DNA of 64,000 bases from Capniomyces stellatus (lineage: Eukaryota; Kickxellomycota; Harpellomycetes; Harpellales; Legeriomycetaceae): NCBI GenBank assembly GCA_001661515.1, contig LUVW01000039.1, positions 86,478-150,477 of the forward strand. The letters are read 5' to 3'. How positions within the stretch are numbered: the first letter of the stretch is position 1; the number at the start of each line of letters is the position of its first letter. Below are positions 59,964 to 64,000 of this stretch, in pieces. The translations under genes were made by a program, and so were the position numbers. Below the pieces are notes generated by a model that saw only the letters and a program-made list of their open reading frames with translations, was not told where the DNA came from and searched no databases.

Positions 59964-62743
59964 CTAGTGCGACCTGACTGATTTTGAGGACTTGGACTTT
60001 GAATTTCTTGCGTTTTGTTTTAGAGCGAACCTGTTTTTTCTCTTGTACTCTCTTGTCAAATCAAGTCTTATTTTAGGCCAGGCTTCGTTAATAGCTTCTA
60101 AAGTTTCGGTCCTCATAAACGGAAGAATTTGAGAGACTGGTTCAGGGATCTGGGGAACAGTGCCATCATTTCCATTGTGACTGTCGTTGTTGTAATAGCT
60201 GTTGTCGTTGTTATAGTCATTGCTGCTGTCATTGTTATAGTAACTGTTGTCGTTATAATCATTGTTCTTGTAGTAACTATTGTTGTTGTAGTCATTATTA
60301 TTGCGGGAGTTCTTTTTATTGTCAATAGATTCAAGACGAAGTTTCATTTGGGCGTCAAGATCATTAACATTATTCTCAGCACTTTTAGCCAAATCAGAAC
60401 TGCTAATTATGACGGAGACGTCATTGAAAAAGTTTGAAATGGAAAACGCTCTTGACTTTCCAAACATTTCTTTGTTGTCAGAGTGGTCGAAAAAGAATGG
60501 TTTGTTTTCTTTGAATCGCAAATAGCTGGCATTGGCAAAATCGCCAAACTCATCAGTCGAATCAAGAGATTGGGTGTGAATGGCGGTGTTTAGTTGGTTG
60601 GAATTTGCGTCTGCTGCTGAGCTGTTTTTGGTTTGGGATGAGGATGCTGAATCGCCAAACAGCCTGAAACTTCCCGGATTAGCAGTTAACGAGCCTTGTT
60701 CTGAGTTCAGGTTTGTTGAGAACAAAGACTTGAAACTGTTTTTGATCTCGTCTTGGGTTTTCGTTGATGCTGATGGGTTCGGATTTGTAAAGTATTTTCC
60801 TTCCTCCTCATAGCCATCTACAGTGTTTTCTTCGTTGTATCCCCTATCATTGCCGCTATTGACTCTGCTGTTTTTGTTATTGGCAACCCTGTTTATGTTC
60901 CTTCTTCGGCCATAGAACTCCTCGGTATCAGTTTCTGAACCACTGCCTCCGTCTCTTGCACCATCATAATAGCCTGAACCTCCAAATCCGTGTCTATTGT
61001 TGCTATTCTCAAACTCCTGCTTATCATTCGCTTCGTTTCCAAACATCGAGTTGATCAGATCCATTGCTCGGCTCTGTTCTATCAGCAGAGTCTTTTTATC
61101 GGTTCCTGTAACCTCGTATTTGTTTCCTTCAACCCCGACTTGCTGCTCAATATCTCCAATGTTCACAGTCTCTGAATCCTCGTCCATGTTGTCGAAATGC
61201 TGCTCATTGTAACTCAGTTTTGCCGATTCCTCATTGCCTATCTTTATTACCTTTGCCTTCTTCCTCTCCATCCCAAACTCATCCTCTGACTCTGTTTCGC
61301 TCAGTATATCATAATCGCTAAAGTCTTCGTCATAATAAAAATCCAAATCCCGCACCCTTTTAGGCCTGATACTCCCAAACAGCTTCTCCAAGTTGTTTTT
61401 GAAATGGCTAGGATCCACAACTTTCTACAAATCACATTTATCCATTCACAACAACTATTGTCAGATCCATCCAAAAACAGAGTCCATCTCATTGCATCCT
61501 GCTTGCTTTGCACTTGCTTTATTGCCACATAAATCAGTATACTTGTATCTCTATACACTTACAACACTCTTATCGCTCATCTTGAACCGCATCACCGCAA
61601 CTGCTCTTCCGTACCTTCCCCTCTTCCACCCGTATCGATCATCAACGTTTTTTTCATTCACCAGCGTCATATCGCTTGATAGTATCGCCTGCGCTCTTTC
61701 GCTTGCCTTTCTTCTCTTCTTTTTCTTTCCTTTTTTCTTCTCCCCCGCCACTTCTACTCCGTTTTCCTCATCTTTCATCGCCGCTCTCTCGCTTTCCAAC
61801 CTATTTCCAATCAACCTCTTACTTTATTAATCATAGACCCCCCACCTCCCTTCCCCTTCAAAAAATTTGCTTCATGTTAATTACGTCCAGATTTTACCCA
61901 ATTGTTCATTATCTTTACTTACCTCGTCTTGTAGTCTTCATTTGCTGTTGATACTTTTAAAACCCGGCCTTTCCACTTGGCGCCATTATAAGCCGCCATA
62001 CCTATTTACACCATTCAAACATCACTTAATTCCTGGCTCTTGTCTTATTTCACTTTTATTTTTTTTCTTGGATCAGATCAAGTTGTACTTTCCAGCATAT
62101 TGCCAATTAACTGTTTGCTAGCCATGCATACGCATAAGCGTCAATATATCATTTGTAAATAATCACTATACTTGCATTTGTTCCATTTATACCCTGATGT
62201 TACTATTGTCAAGAAACCAAACCCTCTACACGTCCCTATTTCAGTTAAATAACATTGCCATTATATTATTATTCTAACATCTATCTATACCACAAACATC
62301 CCAACCCCTATTTCAAATCCACAGTCTCTTTTGCACTGACAAACAAATCCCTTGAGTAAAATCAAGATTATTTTTTGTTACTGCAAACAATTTCTCATAA
62401 ATAACTGCATATTATTACCTGTTTCAGCAAACTTGGCCAAATCAACTCTGGATACCTCCCCAAACGGCTTAAACCGACCCTTCAACTCGTCTTCTGTCAC
62501 TACTTCATCTAAACCTCCTACATACGCTCGAATCTCCCGCACCTCATTCAACGATATTTTGTTTGCTTCTGAGGCTATTTCCGCCAATTCCGCTGGCGTT
62601 TGCTCATTGTTGCTTTTCTTTTCCGGCTCAGAACTCAGTGGGACTTCACCCGGGATACCGTGACTACCCACAGCCAAGCTCTCACTATTTTCAAACTCTC
62701 GATTCCCAGTCTTTTCAAACTCTCGATTCTCAGTATTTTCCAT
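59964..62743 (-). CDS. NOL8: NOL8-like nucleolar RRM protein
   Basis: Five exons: 62743-62419, 62235-62176, 62001-61923, 61815-61563, 61424-59964; 725 residues. NOL8 relatives bind pre-rRNA complexes in the nucleolus and influence 60S or 90S assembly. The RRM spans about residues 70-150: RNP2 AYVGGL at 73-78, RNP1 RGFGFLTI at 112-119, then KWNKCMAAYNGAKWKGRVLKVS, which parallels the KC..LN..KWKG stretch of NOL8. Downstream are a Lys-rich block (KKKGKKKKRRK), WKRGRYGRAVAVMRF, and VDPSHFKNNLEKLFGSIRPK, typical of fungal relatives. Then come a long acidic and Asn/Tyr-rich repeat region (60165-60310) and a basic tail. Intron 2 interrupts the RRM and needs a GC donor (GCAAGT), giving KC-MAA. An apparent longer 5' start at 62818 is a TTG and was rejected. 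Confidence 0.78.
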
Positions 62744-63784
62744 TCTTTCTAATTTCCACCAATGTTTTTTTCTTTCGCCTTTGTTTTCAAGCTGATCGCT
62801 TCTGTTTCGCCAAGCCAAACTTTATCGATTTCGCTGCGCCGACTTATTTAAAGTAAAAAAAATATTACAAGGCCTAGAATTCTAACGGTTTTGATCTGTA
62901 TATTTTTGTTTTAAGCTACCCACGCTCTTTAAATTTGCCAAAGTCCAATTGTTTTGACTTGAATGCACTTTTTGACTTTGATTTCAGTTCTTTGCTCTTT
63001 TTAAATTTTATTTTCAAATCGCAAACTCGTAGCTTTTTTTTTTTTCCAATTGTTTTATTTATATCCAATAGAGATCAAAGTTCAGAAATCTTTAGAAAAT
63101 ATTTTGCAAGTGGAATTAACCACTTTGAAAGTGAGCTTTATAAATCTGCCAAAATGGTGCTACATTATTGCCTCTCCAACTTGGTTTATAGTTCATAGTC
63201 TATTTGGCTCGAAAGTTCCGCTACATCCTCCTCAACACACACTCCCTAGTAATCATCCCCCCCCGTTTCGAGCGCAAACTTGGAAACTTGTAAGGATAAT
63301 GGTAAAAGTTTGTAGAATAAAAGTGGGTTTAAAAACCCAACTATTTAGCCCATTGCAACAATAGGGCCTCCTTCATGAAGCATATTTACCCATTATGCGC
63401 AAACCACACATTTAATATACCTAGTTTAAATAGCTTAAAAACAAGCCAATAAAATCGGCTGTTGCTTAATTAAAAAAATGTTGTTGCTATTGAATTGTTA
63501 AGGCCCAAGATTCATTTTTAGTACAATCTATTCGGTAAAGCTAAAATTAAAGCACAAAAGCCTACTCAATTTAAAAGGCGTTTTTAGTTTATTTACTGTA
63601 CAGCTTGAAGAATAATAAAGCGCAAATCTCAATCGAAAAAAAAAGCTCATTTTGTGTTTACCACTCAACCGCTTTTATCTCTATTTATACTTGGCAAACC
63701 TCCAATTTCTTAATCTAAAGCAAAAGACCAGATTCTTGTAAGCTACAGCAATCAAAGCGCCGAAAAGTAAAAAGTTTCTGTAAA
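62744..63784. other. Divergent promoter region (NOL8-like / VMA6)
   Basis: About 1 kb, AT-rich with T tracts. A 104-codon frame at 63050-63364 on the plus strand is uncharacteristic and was not called. Confidence 0.55.
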
Positions 63785-64000
63785 ATGGATGATATAAAAT
63801 TCAACATTGAGAGTGGGTATTTAGAGGGAATAGTTCGTGGGTATAGAGATGGGTTTATTACCTCACAGCAATACTTGAATCTAACCCAATGCGAAAACAT
63901 TGAAGGTAAATTAACCTTTTGAGACTACTTTTGATACGCTTGTGGCCTAGACTGGAAATGGCATTTAATTGTTTTATCGGCGCTAATGCACAAATATAGA
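63785..64000 (+). CDS. VMA6: V-type ATPase subunit d (Vma6), first exon only
   Basis: Exon 1 spans 63785-63905 and ends in a GTAAAT donor; the rest is outside the window. Subunit d links the rotor of the V1 sector to the proteolipid ring of the V0 sector on the vacuole or endomembranes. The 40 residues read MDDIKFNIESGYLEGIVRGY, RDGFITSQQYLNLTQCENIE, matching the highly conserved start of the family (NxxxGYLEGIVRGYRxGxLTxxxYxNLTQCE). A gene this conserved can be identified from the exon alone. Confidence 0.92.

Noticed and set aside
62744..62818. N-terminal extension of the NOL8-like protein
   Set aside because: The extended frame starts at TTG; the first ATG is at 62743.

Overview
The window is nuclear DNA from an AT-rich, intron-bearing fungus. 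The evidence is a set of fungal housekeeping genes: protein O-mannosyltransferase, ER class I mannosidase, Scd6/Lsm14, Igo-type endosulfine, Ppn2-type polyphosphatase, Tlg2 syntaxin and the fungal DUF218 membrane protein. About 43 short introns interrupt them, nearly all GT..TAG. The intron richness plus a NOL8-like and a GCIP-like protein suggest an early-diverging lineage (perhaps a Kickxellomycotina-like fungus) rather than a budding yeast, but this is inference. I see no bacterial, phage, CRISPR or organellar sequence.

Layout, left to right: a decayed retroelement tail (1-480); UTP20 (minus, 1.1-10.5 kb); DUF218 protein (minus, with an assembly gap in an intron); TFIIIA (plus); Scd6/Lsm14 (plus); PMT2-type mannosyltransferase (minus); low-molecular-weight tyrosine phosphatase (plus); ubiquitin-eS31 fusion (plus); endosulfine (minus, three short exons); GCIP-family protein (minus); UFD1 (minus); UTP21 (plus); TLG2 (plus, eight exons); ATP1 (minus); MNS1 (minus); a 969-residue TRAPPC14-like protein (plus); mitochondrial bL21m (minus); an F-box-like protein (minus); tRNA-Arg(ACG) (minus); PPN2-like phosphatase (plus); NOL8-like RRM protein (minus); and the first exon of VMA6 (plus, cut by the window end).

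Functionally the set is eukaryotic core machinery, not an operon or a dedicated system. UTP20, UTP21, NOL8, TFIIIA and ubiquitin-eS31 all serve ribosome production; PMT2 and MNS1 act on ER glycoproteins; TLG2 and possibly the TRAPPC14-like protein act in Golgi/endosome traffic; ATP1 and bL21m are mitochondrial.

The most unusual signals are structural. (1) Four introns are best resolved as GC-AG introns with an identical GCAAGT donor (DUF218 gene, UFD1, TLG2, NOL8), about 4 of 43, well above the roughly 1 percent usually quoted. (2) In UFD1 the first coding exon is the ATG alone. (3) Two long genes (UTP20 and the TRAPPC14-like gene) reverse G/C strand skew inside the coding sequence, from very G-rich at the 5' end to very C-rich at the 3' end. 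(4) Long poly-C/poly-G tracts recur and both assembly gaps lie in them. I did not find a clearly new biological system.
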